Below, in pieces: positions 43,908 through 51,052 of a stretch of DNA of 64,000 bases (the first letter of the stretch is position 1; the number at the start of each line of letters is the position of its first letter). The stretch spans positions 51,374 to 115,373 of the forward strand of contig JAFQRJ010000010.1 of NCBI GenBank assembly GCA_017410145.1. The letters are read 5' to 3'. This stretch comes from Tyzzerella sp. (GTDB lineage: Bacteria > Bacillota > Clostridia > Lachnospirales > Lachnospiraceae). The notes under the pieces are model-generated. The model was given only the letters and a program-made list of their open reading frames with translations, searched no databases and had not been told where the DNA came from. A program made the translations under genes and the position numbers.

Positions 43908-43990
43908 TATGTATAGGCCCCAACAATTTCTTTTAACTCTTCAAAACTCTTTAATCCGCTAAGCGCATCATAAGCTGCAACACAAAAAGC
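43908..43990 (-). pseudogene. C-terminal fragment of a PfkB-family carbohydrate kinase, copy 1
   Basis: Minus-strand translation AFCVAAYDALSGLKSFEELKEIVG then GAYT and TAA. It is ~75% identical at DNA level to the C-terminal part of the kinase fragment at 47670. It abuts the stop of the truncated HTH gene without any gap. No start, no kinase core. Confidence 0.8.
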
Positions 43991-44202
43991 TATAAACTTT
44001 GTATCGGTACAATTTGCAACGTATAACCAAGCGGTACCAAAATCCGTAGCAAACTATCAACCTGTGGTGAATGCGTTAATGATTCTATTCTCGCAATGGT
44101 CGGCTGTTTTACATCGCATATTTTTGCTAATTGCATCTGAGTCAATCCTTGCTCTTCTCTTAACTTGAAAAACCTGCCGCACGCACGACTTTCATCGCAC
44201 AT
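43990..44202 (-). pseudogene. C-terminal part of a HigA-like XRE antitoxin
   Basis: 70 codons open. Residues ~14-70 (KLREEQGLTQMQLAKICDVKQPTIARIES...) are an XRE HTH of the HigA type. The first ~12 codons are translated from the hairpin repeat at 44173 and there is no ribosome site, so the true N-terminus was replaced. The missing N-terminal half is seen at 46722-46891. Probably not functional, although a short HTH peptide cannot be excluded. Confidence 0.72.
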
Positions 44203-44210
44203 ACGGCAGG
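44173..44210. repeat. Hairpin repeat H, copy 1
   Basis: CCTGCCG / CGGCAGG outer stem around GTGCGA-TGAAAG-TCGTGC (minus strand, with G-U pairs). On the minus strand TTTTTC follows, so it can terminate hicB. A near-identical copy is at 49298-49333 and half a copy at 48017-48039. Confidence 0.8.
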
Positions 44211-44220
44211 CTTATCTTAT

Positions 44221-44622
44221 TTATTTTTTTGTAGCCTTGACGAGTAAGGCTTCCTGCAGAACCTGCGAAAAATTGATGCTCTGCTTTTCAGCAAACGTAT
44301 TAAGCCATGCTGGAATAGTAACATTTTTTCGAACAGCTTTTTCGCCATATCTTTCTGCATATTCATCCATATTTAATAGTATCATGTTTACTTGACCACT
44401 ATCTTTCGGCTGTACTTCTTGGTATTTCGATGCTCGTGGAACAGGATTCCCCTCTTCTAATTCATCAAGCACCCATCCGCTTGCGGCATCTACTGCCATC
44501 TCCAATGCTTCAGCTAAATCTTTTCCACCGGTAACACACCCCGGCAAATCCGGAAATTCCACCACATAACCTCCGCTTCCATCTGAATATGGATAAAATA
44601 TTGCTGGATAAATCAATTTCAT
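44221..44622 (-). CDS. hicB: HicB-family antitoxin (orphan)
   Basis: 133 residues. The N-terminal partial RNase H-like fold (YPAIFYPYSDGSGGYVVEFPDLPGCVTGGKDLAEALEMA) and the C-terminal DNA-binding helix region (KNVTIPAWLNTFAEKQSINFSQVLQEAL) are typical. A HicA toxin (about 60 residues, dsRNA-binding fold) should lie adjacent but none is found on either side: upstream there is a terminator, downstream the hairpin repeat. Confidence 0.9.
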   Translation of the reverse strand: MKLIYPAIFYPYSDGSGGYVVEFPDLPGCVTGGKDLAEALEMAVDAASGWVLDELEEGNPVPRASKYQEVQPKDSGQVNMILLNMDEYAERYGEKAVRKNVTIPAWLNTFAEKQSINFSQVLQEALLVKATKK

Positions 44623-44644
44623 ATCTTTCCTCCATTCTAATTAA

Positions 44645-44673
44645 GAAAAAAGGGTACGGTGTTAACCATACCC
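44645..44673 (-). terminator. Terminator after the XRE/radical SAM operon
   Basis: Minus strand GGGTATGGT / ACCGTACCC followed by TTTTTTC. Closes the operon 46550-44721 before hicB. Confidence 0.85.
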
Positions 44674-44720
44674 TACTTTGACCAGCCAAAGCGACCTCGT
44701 CGGTCAAGTTATCCTTTCTC

Positions 44721-45092
44721 TTACTTGGCCTCGTCGGCCAAAAAACACTTCTTCGAAGTGCCCTTTTTCAATAATAGTATAGTTTTTTTATAATATAGTA
44801 TAATTCTTTTCTCTATTTCATGTTTTACATCCACTGTTATAGCACAGATATCCCTCTGCTTCTTTGGTACTATCAACTCTTCCATGTGTATTCCAAACAA
44901 AATACTAAGTGCGTACAAATGATCCACTGTCGGGAGCATCATTCCTTTAAACCATCGGTAAATCGGTTGTGGGCATGATAGTTGTAGATATTCTTGAATA
45001 TCTTTCACCGTATATCCAGATTTTTTCATATAATTTTTTAATATTTGCCCCGTTTGAATAGTATCTATATTGGTATAAGCCTTTCTTCTCAA
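44721..45092 (-). CDS. XRE-family HTH regulator
   Basis: 123 residues. HTH at ~15-70: QILKNYMKKSGYTVKDIQEYLQLSCPQPIYRWFKGMMLPTVDHLYALSILFGIHMEELI. The C-terminal half is lysine-rich and unrecognised. It starts 4 nt after the radical SAM gene ends, so it is cotranscribed and probably regulates that operon. Confidence 0.82.
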   Translation of the reverse strand: MRRKAYTNIDTIQTGQILKNYMKKSGYTVKDIQEYLQLSCPQPIYRWFKGMMLPTVDHLYALSILFGIHMEELIVPKKQRDICAITVDVKHEIEKRIILYYKKTILLLKKGTSKKCFLADEAK

Positions 45093-45096
45093 AGAA

Positions 45097-46161
45097 TCAC
45101 CCTCTTTTTTTATTTTTACATAATACTACTTCTGGTCGTATTGGACAGCCTCCCATACATTTTTGCCTTTGCGCACAAGAAGGACATGCTTCCTTAAAGC
45201 AGTTGCGGAACTTTTCAAACGTTTCACTGTTCCAAGCCTCTTGTATCGAATATGTTTTCAAATCAACTGCCCATTTTAATTCTTGATTATCAAAACTGCA
45301 AGGCAGCATCTTCATGTCAGGCGTAATATATGCTGACCACCTCGCCCCTTCACAAGTATCCAAACTCTCTATGTTTATCATACCCGGCTGATTAATCAAC
45401 GCAGGAACGGTGCAAGAATCAAATCCAATCTTATACTTGTGAGCGTCTTCGCCAATGATTCGAAAAAATTCGTGTGTCTCTGAATCTTCAATAGAAAGCA
45501 TATTTTCTCTTATTCCAAGACCTACAGGTTTATGTAAAAGAAAAATAATAGCATTGATTCCTTTTGGAAAACTTTCTTTTTGTAATCTTTCTATAGCCTC
45601 TTTAATCGTATGTTTTCCTAATACATAATGTATATTAGTTTTAACACCATTGTTTAATAATAGTTGAATAGCATTTAATGTATATTCACTTCTATACCAA
45701 CTAACCGCAACAGCTCCACAATATTTCTTACACAATTGCGCAATTTCCTCTGTCATTCCCAAACCCGAAGTAGTAAAATTAGGAACGATATCTGAATCTC
45801 TGCAAAGTTTTAAAATCTCTGCAAAGTTTTCATGTTGGTCAGGATCACCGCAACCACCCAAAGCAAACTGAAATACTTTTCCTTCACACTGTTTCACCAA
45901 ATTACGAAAATCATCCAACTTCATGTTAGGTGCATCTGAATGCAGTCCATCTTGATAACATTGAACCCCTGCCTTTAGACATAAACCACTCTTCCCATGT
46001 TTGCAATGTCCCATAATTCCAATATCTAAAAGTTCAGGAAAAGAGGACATAAAAGGGTCTTTTCCCGTATCTTTTCCGTTTTTTATGACCCCAGTCCGTA
46101 CATATTCACCAGTAATTTCGTTGAAAAAAGACAAAAAATCCTTTTCTTTTCGCACTCTCAT
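45097..46161 (-). CDS. Radical SAM/SPASM-type enzyme with unusual cysteine spacing
   Basis: 354 residues. Cys53, Cys61 and Cys68 (GHCKHGKSGLCLKAGVQCYQ) take the place of the standard CX3CX2C motif, giving CX7CX6C. FALGGCGDPDQHENF corresponds to the SAM-binding GGEP motif. The C-terminus has SPASM-like auxiliary-cluster cysteines (LDTCEGAR, MLPCSFD, CPSCAQRQKCMGGCP). SPASM enzymes usually modify peptides or proteins. The gene lies 14 nt after the SSSSS-motif protein, which is the obvious candidate substrate or partner. Confidence 0.85.
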   Translation of the reverse strand: MRVRKEKDFLSFFNEITGEYVRTGVIKNGKDTGKDPFMSSFPELLDIGIMGHCKHGKSGLCLKAGVQCYQDGLHSDAPNMKLDDFRNLVKQCEGKVFQFALGGCGDPDQHENFAEILKLCRDSDIVPNFTTSGLGMTEEIAQLCKKYCGAVAVSWYRSEYTLNAIQLLLNNGVKTNIHYVLGKHTIKEAIERLQKESFPKGINAIIFLLHKPVGLGIRENMLSIEDSETHEFFRIIGEDAHKYKIGFDSCTVPALINQPGMINIESLDTCEGARWSAYITPDMKMLPCSFDNQELKWAVDLKTYSIQEAWNSETFEKFRNCFKEACPSCAQRQKCMGGCPIRPEVVLCKNKKRG

Positions 46162-46175
46162 ATCTGCCCGTTCTC

Positions 46176-46550
46176 CTAATATGACAAATCTCCGTCAATA
46201 ATTACAAAAGACTCTTTCTCTGTTTCTTCTAATTTCTTCCATAATCTTTCGAATAATCGTGCATAATTCCAATCAGCATCTTCAAAAGATATCCACTCAC
46301 TATAAATTGTTTTTCCTTCTTTCAATGCTTTACGAATTTCTTCTAGTTCATCGTCATTAATATACACACCATCAAGCCATTCCTCTATATCCTTTTCAGT
46401 GCTTTGTGGCGTCAACACCTTTCTACCTAAGAATTCATTTTCCACATACTCAACTATAACCTGCCTCTGTAGCTCCGATAGACTGTCCTTTCTAGCCAGA
46501 ATAAAACTGCTACTACTTGAATTAGTTACAAAATCCGTTCTAATTTTCAT
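46176..46550 (-). CDS. Small acidic protein with N-terminal FVTNSSSSSF motif
   Basis: 124 residues from ATG 46550 (GGAGG 8 nt upstream; the ATG at 46565 has no site). It opens MKIRTDFVTNSSSSSFIL: an N-terminal block with five serines at residues 10-14. The rest is acidic, helical and unknown (EEWLDGVYINDDELEEIRKALKEGKTIYSEW). I recall this N-terminal motif from many otherwise unrelated hypothetical proteins of Firmicutes and phages. Together with a radical SAM/SPASM gene it suggests a peptide-modification or recognition tag. Function unknown. Confidence 0.85.
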   Translation of the reverse strand: MKIRTDFVTNSSSSSFILARKDSLSELQRQVIVEYVENEFLGRKVLTPQSTEKDIEEWLDGVYINDDELEEIRKALKEGKTIYSEWISFEDADWNYARLFERLWKKLEETEKESFVIIDGDLSY

Positions 46551-46721
46551 GTCTTTATCCTCCACACATATATTTATTATCTACAAACAATCGTTGCATT
46601 AAAAGTATATTATAATGTCAACCTCTTTGTCATTGGACTGTTAATCCAAAAATGAAAATCCTTCTCCGAACGAGTAAAAATTTTAAGTGTGGATAACTAC
46701 CCTCAGAAATAAAAGCACTCT

Positions 46722-46891
46722 CTAATAGCCGGCTGTTTTACATCGCATATTTTTGCTAATTATATCTGAGTCAATCCTTGCCCTTCTCTGATTTGCACCA
46801 TCGTTTTAATCAGATTCTTCTCTAATGCAATCACCTTTTCATCATCTTCTGTAAGTTTTAATTCTTCCCTTAAAGTTTTCCATGTGGTCAT
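46722..46891 (-). pseudogene. N-terminal part of a HigA-like antitoxin with premature stop
   Basis: Starts at ATG 46891 behind GAGAGGAG: TTWKTLREELKLTEDDEKVIALEKN, then QIREGQGLTQI, an in-frame TAA, and LAKICDVKQPAIRE. It matches the 43990 fragment in the overlap (GLTQ.QLAKICDVKQP). The frame is lost after 46722. Clearly broken. Confidence 0.85.
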
Positions 46892-46918
46892 TTTACTTAC
46901 TCCTCTCCCTATAAACTT

Positions 46919-46987
46919 TCAACTTCTTTTTGCCTGTTCAATTTCCCTCTTAGGTGCTTTTTTCGGCGTATATTCTTTTGTTCTTTC
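46919..46987 (-). pseudogene. C-terminal remnant of a HigB-like toxin
   Basis: ERTKEYTPKKAPKREIEQAKRS and stop, immediately upstream of the broken higA. This resembles the conserved end of phage-derived Gp49-like HigB toxins (..KTPKREIE.A). Nothing of the catalytic core remains. The remaining parts of 46566-47137 contain no gene. Confidence 0.65.
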
Positions 46988-47090
46988 TATATTTTATATC
47001 AATTTGTTATAATATCAATGAATAAATACAATCATATGCCCACCTTTTGTGGATAACTCAGAAACTTTGTTGATAGTGTTGATAACCCAA

Positions 47091-47123
47091 AAATAGACAG
47101 CCACTGACGTGTCTGCCTATCCC
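47091..47123 (-). terminator. Terminator after the 47138 gene
   Basis: Minus strand ATAGGCAGA / CTGTCTAT stem followed by TTTTTGGG. Confidence 0.65.
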
Positions 47124-47137
47124 TAAAATCCTTTTGA

Positions 47138-47428
47138 TTAACTAGGACGTCGTATTTCCAAAAACTCGATTCGCCCATCCTGCAAATCAACATTACAGCT
47201 AGCTGAATATGGCCAGTCCTCTCCAGAGGTTAGGATTAAGCTATCCACTTTAGAAATGTCGCACTCCGGCGCAGGTTCATCGTTAACTCCAACAAAACAA
47301 TAAACGATACCATCATGTTCTCCATATGCTGAAGTCCCGTTATCCGCATGTTTCTTACAAAAATCATATCCAATTGCATCAATACATGCCCTAATTCCTT
47401 TTTTCTTGGCTTCAATTACTGTCAACAT
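47138..47428 (-). CDS. Hypothetical protein
   Basis: 96 residues, not recognised. LTVIEAKKKGIRACIDAIGYDFCKKHADNGTSAYGEHDGIVYCFVGVNDEP... suggests a small mixed alpha/beta domain with three cysteines; no signal peptide or membrane segment. The ATG has GGAGAGGAGGATAAGAC upstream and the gene has its own terminator, so it is likely real. It stands alone among gene remnants. Confidence 0.7.
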   Translation of the reverse strand: MLTVIEAKKKGIRACIDAIGYDFCKKHADNGTSAYGEHDGIVYCFVGVNDEPAPECDISKVDSLILTSGEDWPYSASCNVDLQDGRIEFLEIRRPS

Positions 47429-47622
47429 GTCTTATCCTCCTCTCCTATAAATCATGAAATAAATTTGCAGTGAATTCATATTCGTTTCCCGTAATACAAG
47501 AAACAATAATACTTGCGCTTTATTACTCTCTTTTTGGCACCACTCTCTTATCACGACTATATTATATATTAAATACATTCTCTTTTCAACTTATTTCTGC
47601 CTTGAATTCAACCCAAATTAAC

Positions 47623-47668
47623 AACGGGGTGCAATCCATCACCTGAACTGCACCTCGTTCTTTTTTTA
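47623..47668 (+). terminator. Terminator-like hairpin, plus orientation
   Basis: AACGGGGTGCA / TGCACCTCGTT stem followed on the plus strand by CTTTTTTT. No plus-strand gene precedes it. On the minus strand it lies just behind the kinase remnant but without a U-tract. Confidence 0.6.
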
Positions 47669-47669
47669 T

Positions 47670-47896
47670 CTAATTCTTCTCCCAACCGTTTTGAATCTTT
47701 TCTTTCAACTCATCAAAACTTTTCAGGCCACTAAGGGCATCATATGCCGCAACACAAGATGCTCCCGTAGCAGTTGCCAACTGCAAGCATTCGCTACTAG
47801 AATGCCCTGTGACAATGGCCTGAAGAAAGGCTGCAATACTGGTGTCGCCTGCACCGGTTCCGGAAAGAACCCTCTCCGGCTTATAACTCTTCTCAA
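47670..47896 (-). pseudogene. C-terminal fragment of a PfkB-family carbohydrate kinase, copy 2
   Basis: About 75 residues: KSYKPERVLSGTGAGDTSIAAFLQAI holds the PfkB signature (GTGAGD, with the catalytic Asp), then SSECLQLATATGASCVAAYDALSGLKSFDELKEKI. The N-terminal ~240 residues with the sugar site are missing and replaced by an unrelated coiled-coil fragment. A shorter second copy lies at 43908. Confidence 0.88.
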
Positions 47897-48012
47897 TTCT
47901 CATCATCTGCACGTTGCTTCTCATCGTCTGCACGTTTGCGTTCTCGCTCTGTATTTACGCGTTCTTCATCGCGAATTCGTTTTGCTTCGTAATCTAGTAT
48001 CTTTCCACCCAT
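47893..48012 (-). pseudogene. Short coiled-coil ORF fragment joined to the kinase remnant
   Basis: 39 codons from ATG 48012: GGKILDYEAKRIRDEERVNTERERKRADDEKQRADDEN. Arg/Glu-rich tails of this kind occur at the ends of Uma2/Rpn-like nuclease proteins. It overlaps the kinase fragment by 4 nt in another frame and has no ribosome site. Likely the leftover end of a larger gene. Confidence 0.5.
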
Positions 48013-48016
48013 AATC

Positions 48017-48039
48017 TTTCCAATCGCACATACGGCAGG
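48017..48039. repeat. Hairpin repeat H, half copy
   Basis: ATCGCACATACGGCAGG matches the right half of the repeats at 44173 and 49298; the left half is absent. Confidence 0.7.
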
Positions 48040-48121
48040 TTGTTCTAACTTAACTATATTCGCTTTTCATTAGCCTCAACTTCCGCCGTGGGAATTCCCT
48101 TGACGATCTTTTCAATACTTT

Positions 48122-49078
48122 CTATGATAAGCGTTTTACAACTTTTTCAATCGTCCCTTCGCTCTCTTCCAGCATCTCTGCAATTTCAGGGATTGTACAG
48201 CCCTTCTGCAATTTTTTCTGTACTTGCTCCATTAACTTTCTATCTTCGCCCTGCTCGATTCCATCATTATAAAGATCATCTAACGCTTTGCACATATTTA
48301 CACCTTCTTTCTCTTCCACACGTGTCACTGTTTGATTTAATAACGTTTTCGATTGTAGAAACTCTCCTATCACACGATGTACGCCGCCCGTAACACATTG
48401 GAAATAATCTCTATGTTCATCCATATAGTTTATGAGTGCATCCTTATCGTTTCGGCACTTCATCATACCCAAAATTTCTTTCAAATCTGACTGAAAACAA
48501 TCGACACTTTGGATGTTATTCACGTCAAACAAATTCAGTTTGTAGTTCGGAATGTATTGTTGCAACACTTCTTCGTTAAACAAAGAATGATTGTGAAACA
48601 TTCCATACAAATCTGTACTACCGTCCCATGCATCCAGGCCATAATAGAAAACGGCACTGATTACAGGGACAAGCTTGTCGTCCTTCCTAAAGTGCGACAA
48701 ATACTCTGCTCCCGACAAAGACTGGTGTACATCTTCTCTATTTGATTCCCATATCTCCTTTGCCTGACCGAGATAACTGAGACTGTCATACAACATTCCA
48801 CGAACCGGCATCGCGTAATGAACCTTTGATTGGGTCTCACACGCCAGTAACGTCAGATAAGTCTCATTTCTCCATTTCATAGTAATATCTCGATATCGTT
48901 GGATCGGAACAACCTGTCTGTTTCCATCTTCCACTATAATATCCGTTTCGCCCTTGGCTTCTTCCAAATCCTCCGGCATAATAATTTGGCGTCCCTGAAA
49001 AAAGTTGCCATTAAAATAATCAGCAAACCGCACCTTATCTCTCAAAAACTCATTCACAGCTGTGTGTCCTTTGCTCAT
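48122..49078 (-). CDS. Rpn-family recombination-promoting nuclease/putative transposase
   Basis: 318 residues. NEFLRDKVRFADYFNGNFFQGRQIIMPEDLEE and ETQSKVHYAMPVRGMLYDSLSYLGQ are the PD-(D/E)XK fold of Rpn (YhgA-like) proteins; the C-terminus CTIPEIAEMLEESEGTIEKVVKRL is the usual helical tail. Rpn proteins raise RecA-independent recombination and travel in multigene families; it may have helped shuffle the fragments around it. Full length. Confidence 0.88.
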   Translation of the reverse strand: MSKGHTAVNEFLRDKVRFADYFNGNFFQGRQIIMPEDLEEAKGETDIIVEDGNRQVVPIQRYRDITMKWRNETYLTLLACETQSKVHYAMPVRGMLYDSLSYLGQAKEIWESNREDVHQSLSGAEYLSHFRKDDKLVPVISAVFYYGLDAWDGSTDLYGMFHNHSLFNEEVLQQYIPNYKLNLFDVNNIQSVDCFQSDLKEILGMMKCRNDKDALINYMDEHRDYFQCVTGGVHRVIGEFLQSKTLLNQTVTRVEEKEGVNMCKALDDLYNDGIEQGEDRKLMEQVQKKLQKGCTIPEIAEMLEESEGTIEKVVKRLS

Positions 49079-49344
49079 AAGTACCTCTTTCCGAGAAGTA
49101 TTCTATAATCCTGTCATTAGAAACTTCTCTGCTTTATTCATTTATTCAAGCGTTGAAAATTTCTAAGATAACTACATCTGTAGTTAAGGATTTTAGAATG
49201 GCTGTGCACCATAAGATATTAGAAACGATTATCAACTTGTTGAATTGTTTATAGCATACCATATATACGTTATTCTTGCAAGGACTTTTTGAGAAATTCT
49301 GCCGCATGCACGACTTTCATCGCACATACGGCAGGTATCTTCTC
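49079..49344. other. Intergenic region with hairpin repeat H
   Basis: No gene is visible. The only structure is the hairpin repeat at 49298-49333, placed behind the 49345 HTH gene as a possible terminator. Confidence 0.6.
49298..49333. repeat. Hairpin repeat H, copy 2
   Basis: CTGCCG / CGGCAG outer stem around GCACGACTTTCATCGCAC (plus strand). It differs from copy 1 by a single transition in the shared core (CATGC versus CACGC). Confidence 0.8.
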
Positions 49345-49989
49345 TCACCCTAACAAATCCTCAACATCACATCCAAGCACCTTTGCAAGACTCAACACCA
49401 CATGCACCTGTGCTTTGTTAATATCATTCTGCCCTTGTTCATAGAGTTGAATCATTCTAAGAGTAACACCTGAAGCATCCGATAACTGCTGCTGCGTAAA
49501 GCCCCTTGCTTTACGAATTTGGTGAAGTTTGGATTTTTGTTCCTGTTTATTTCGATTCAAAATTTCATTTGCCGACTCAACAAATTTACTCTCATCTGCT
49601 TCATGAAGAATATACATAGAAAACACAGTGGATAACGGGAGACCGCCCTTCACAATATCTTCAAATCGTTTACCGGTAAACCATTGATAGTAAGCGAGTA
49701 TCCAACCACCCCAATATTCTCTGCCTTTAAACTCTATGTGAGCAGGCACAATCTTCTCATATTTGATGTTGGTGGCACTCAGTACTGCTTCCGTCAATTC
49801 AAAACCGGACATACCCGTAACATATTTGGGATTTCCCTTTTCAAATTTAGAAGCAATACCAGAGGATATGAACCAATCAAAAAATTGATCTGGGTCATAT
49901 CCCAAATCACAAACAGCATACTCTACCATATCACCGAGATTGTTCATTGCATCATCCAAGTATAATTCGCTGTAAGCGTTCATCATCAT
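49345..49989 (-). CDS. HTH-containing antitoxin partner of a DUF3990 protein
   Basis: 214 residues. N-terminal ~140 residues (LGDMVEYAVCDLGYDPDQFFDWFISSGIASKFEKGNPKYVTGMSGFELTEAV...EYWGGWILAYYQWFTG) form a domain typical of DUF3990 partners. The C-terminal XRE HTH (LHQIRKARGFTQQQLSDASGVTLRMIQLYEQG) should bind the palindromes at 50674-50724. It overlaps the toxin gene by 38 nt. Confidence 0.82.
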   Translation of the reverse strand: MMMNAYSELYLDDAMNNLGDMVEYAVCDLGYDPDQFFDWFISSGIASKFEKGNPKYVTGMSGFELTEAVLSATNIKYEKIVPAHIEFKGREYWGGWILAYYQWFTGKRFEDIVKGGLPLSTVFSMYILHEADESKFVESANEILNRNKQEQKSKLHQIRKARGFTQQQLSDASGVTLRMIQLYEQGQNDINKAQVHVVLSLAKVLGCDVEDLLG

Positions 49990-50650
49990 TTTTCCACCCT
50001 TCCCTCATAATATCGAGAATATATTTTTCAGTTAACAGAGAACCTCTGCTTTTTTCTTTTCTAAATTCATCTCTGGCAGTCGTGTCACGGGCAAGTTTTT
50101 TCGGATAATATACTTCTTTTGGTGCTCGAAAAGCTTCCTCAAATTGAAAAGCCTCTATGCCCTTTTCACTCATTGCTACAACCTGCTCACCAAGTTTTCC
50201 GAGAACCATTGCCTTTTCCAACTGTGATACAGATATTGTATTATTCAAAAAGGCAGTTGCGAAGGAGAAATACGAGTCGTCTGCTCGATAGCCTTTGATT
50301 ATATCATATTGTCTATAATCTACTGCAAAATTCTCAGAAATATAACTTTTTGCCTGTTTCGCGATATCTCCACCTATTCGAAATTTGCGATTTTCAAGTA
50401 GGACAAAAAGCCAATTAAGGATATTATAGTTCCCATTTGTTAAAGAAAGAACAGAAAGGGCAGACATATCCAATGTGTACTTATTTGCATAGCCGTCTGT
50501 TTCGGTAGAACAAGCCCATTCTTTTGCAAGTTCGATAGTTTCGGTGCAATAAAAACCAAGACCATAATCGTTATTAGGATTGCCTAACCCAAACACTGGT
50601 TTTTCAATGACCTTGGACGAACCATGATATACTGTTATCTTATTCTCCAT
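49952..50650 (-). CDS. DUF3990 protein, predicted ADP-ribosyltransferase-like toxin
   Basis: 232 residues. ITVYHGSSKVIEKP and NNDYGLGFYCTETIELAKEWA resemble the NAD-binding region of ADP-ribosyltransferase folds found in DUF3990. Later: YRADDSYFSFATAFLNNTIS and LGKLGEQVVAMSEKGIEAF. It is first in a two-gene operon with an HTH protein and has an autoregulatory-looking promoter, consistent with a toxin-antitoxin pair. Activity is inferred from fold and context. Confidence 0.8.
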   Translation of the reverse strand: MENKITVYHGSSKVIEKPVFGLGNPNNDYGLGFYCTETIELAKEWACSTETDGYANKYTLDMSALSVLSLTNGNYNILNWLFVLLENRKFRIGGDIAKQAKSYISENFAVDYRQYDIIKGYRADDSYFSFATAFLNNTISVSQLEKAMVLGKLGEQVVAMSEKGIEAFQFEEAFRAPKEVYYPKKLARDTTARDEFRKEKSRGSLLTEKYILDIMREGWKNDDERLQRIILG

Positions 50651-50673
50651 AGCATTCCCTCCTTTTATATTGT

Positions 50674-50734
50674 ATCGTTATACCGATAGATTTATTCTTT
50701 TCTGCATTATATCGTTTGAACGATAGTTTGTCAA
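50674..50734 (-). promoter_or_regulatory. Consensus promoter with paired palindromic operators (DUF3990 TA)
   Basis: Minus strand TTGACA (50729-50734), 17 nt, TATAAT (50706-50711): perfect SigA consensus. ATCGTTTGAACGAT, a perfect 6+6 palindrome, fills the spacer (50711-50724). A second, imperfect site ATCGTTATACCGAT lies 37 bp downstream (50674-50687). This is the expected layout for repression by the HTH antitoxin. Confidence 0.85.
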
Positions 50735-50781
50735 TACCTCTGCACTGTTTCCTACATTTTTGTGGTGAACTATAATCAGGA

Positions 50782-50823
50782 CTACCGGCTTAGCCGGTAG
50801 TTTGCTCTGCGGCTATAAGCCGC
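50782..50823. other. Pair of perfect hairpins, possible IS200/IS605-like end
   Basis: CTACCGGC-TTA-GCCGGTAG (50782-50800) and GCGGCT-ATA-AGCCGC (50809-50823), 8 nt apart, in a gene-free stretch with no U-tracts. Short subterminal palindromes in a row are typical of IS200/IS605 ends; no transposase is present. Confidence 0.4.
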
Positions 50824-50885
50824 TGTCCCCTGCCTGCCTCTAAAGTGGCTCTGAATAGTTCTCCTCCCACACTACTTGCATATGC

Positions 50886-50938
50886 AAACCTAACGGTTAT
50901 TGGTTAGATTATGCAAGATTATTTTGTATACGAACAAT
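50886..50938. repeat. Nested palindromic element, copy R3 (right half)
   Basis: GGTTAGA (50902-50908), exactly 20 nt, then TACGAACAA (50929-50937): identical arm sequences and spacing to the right half of the reverse-complemented R1. The inner left arm is degenerate and the outer left arm absent. Confidence 0.75.
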
Positions 50939-51006
50939 CGCAGTACTTGAAGCTAAAGCTATCTGGGGACGCACCTGCATAGTAGGTGTTTATTTTCTCT
51001 GTCGAT

Positions 51007-51035
51007 ACAAAAAGCTCCGGCAAAACTGCCGGAGC
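51007..51035 (-). terminator. Terminator after rhaA
   Basis: GCTCCGGCA / TGCCGGAGC with a 4-nt loop, followed on the minus strand by TTTTTG. Confidence 0.92.
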
Positions 51036-51052
51036 CCTCTTTATCTCACCTA

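Noticed and set aside
44510-44707. Open frame near hicB as a HicA toxin
   Set aside because: Its translation has no HicA motifs (no GSHH or VPxH), overlaps hicB in another frame, and spans a terminator.
47670-47933. Treating the kinase fragment as an intact small gene
   Set aside because: Only the C-terminal third of PfkB is present, and the first codons come from an unrelated coiled-coil fragment read in another frame.
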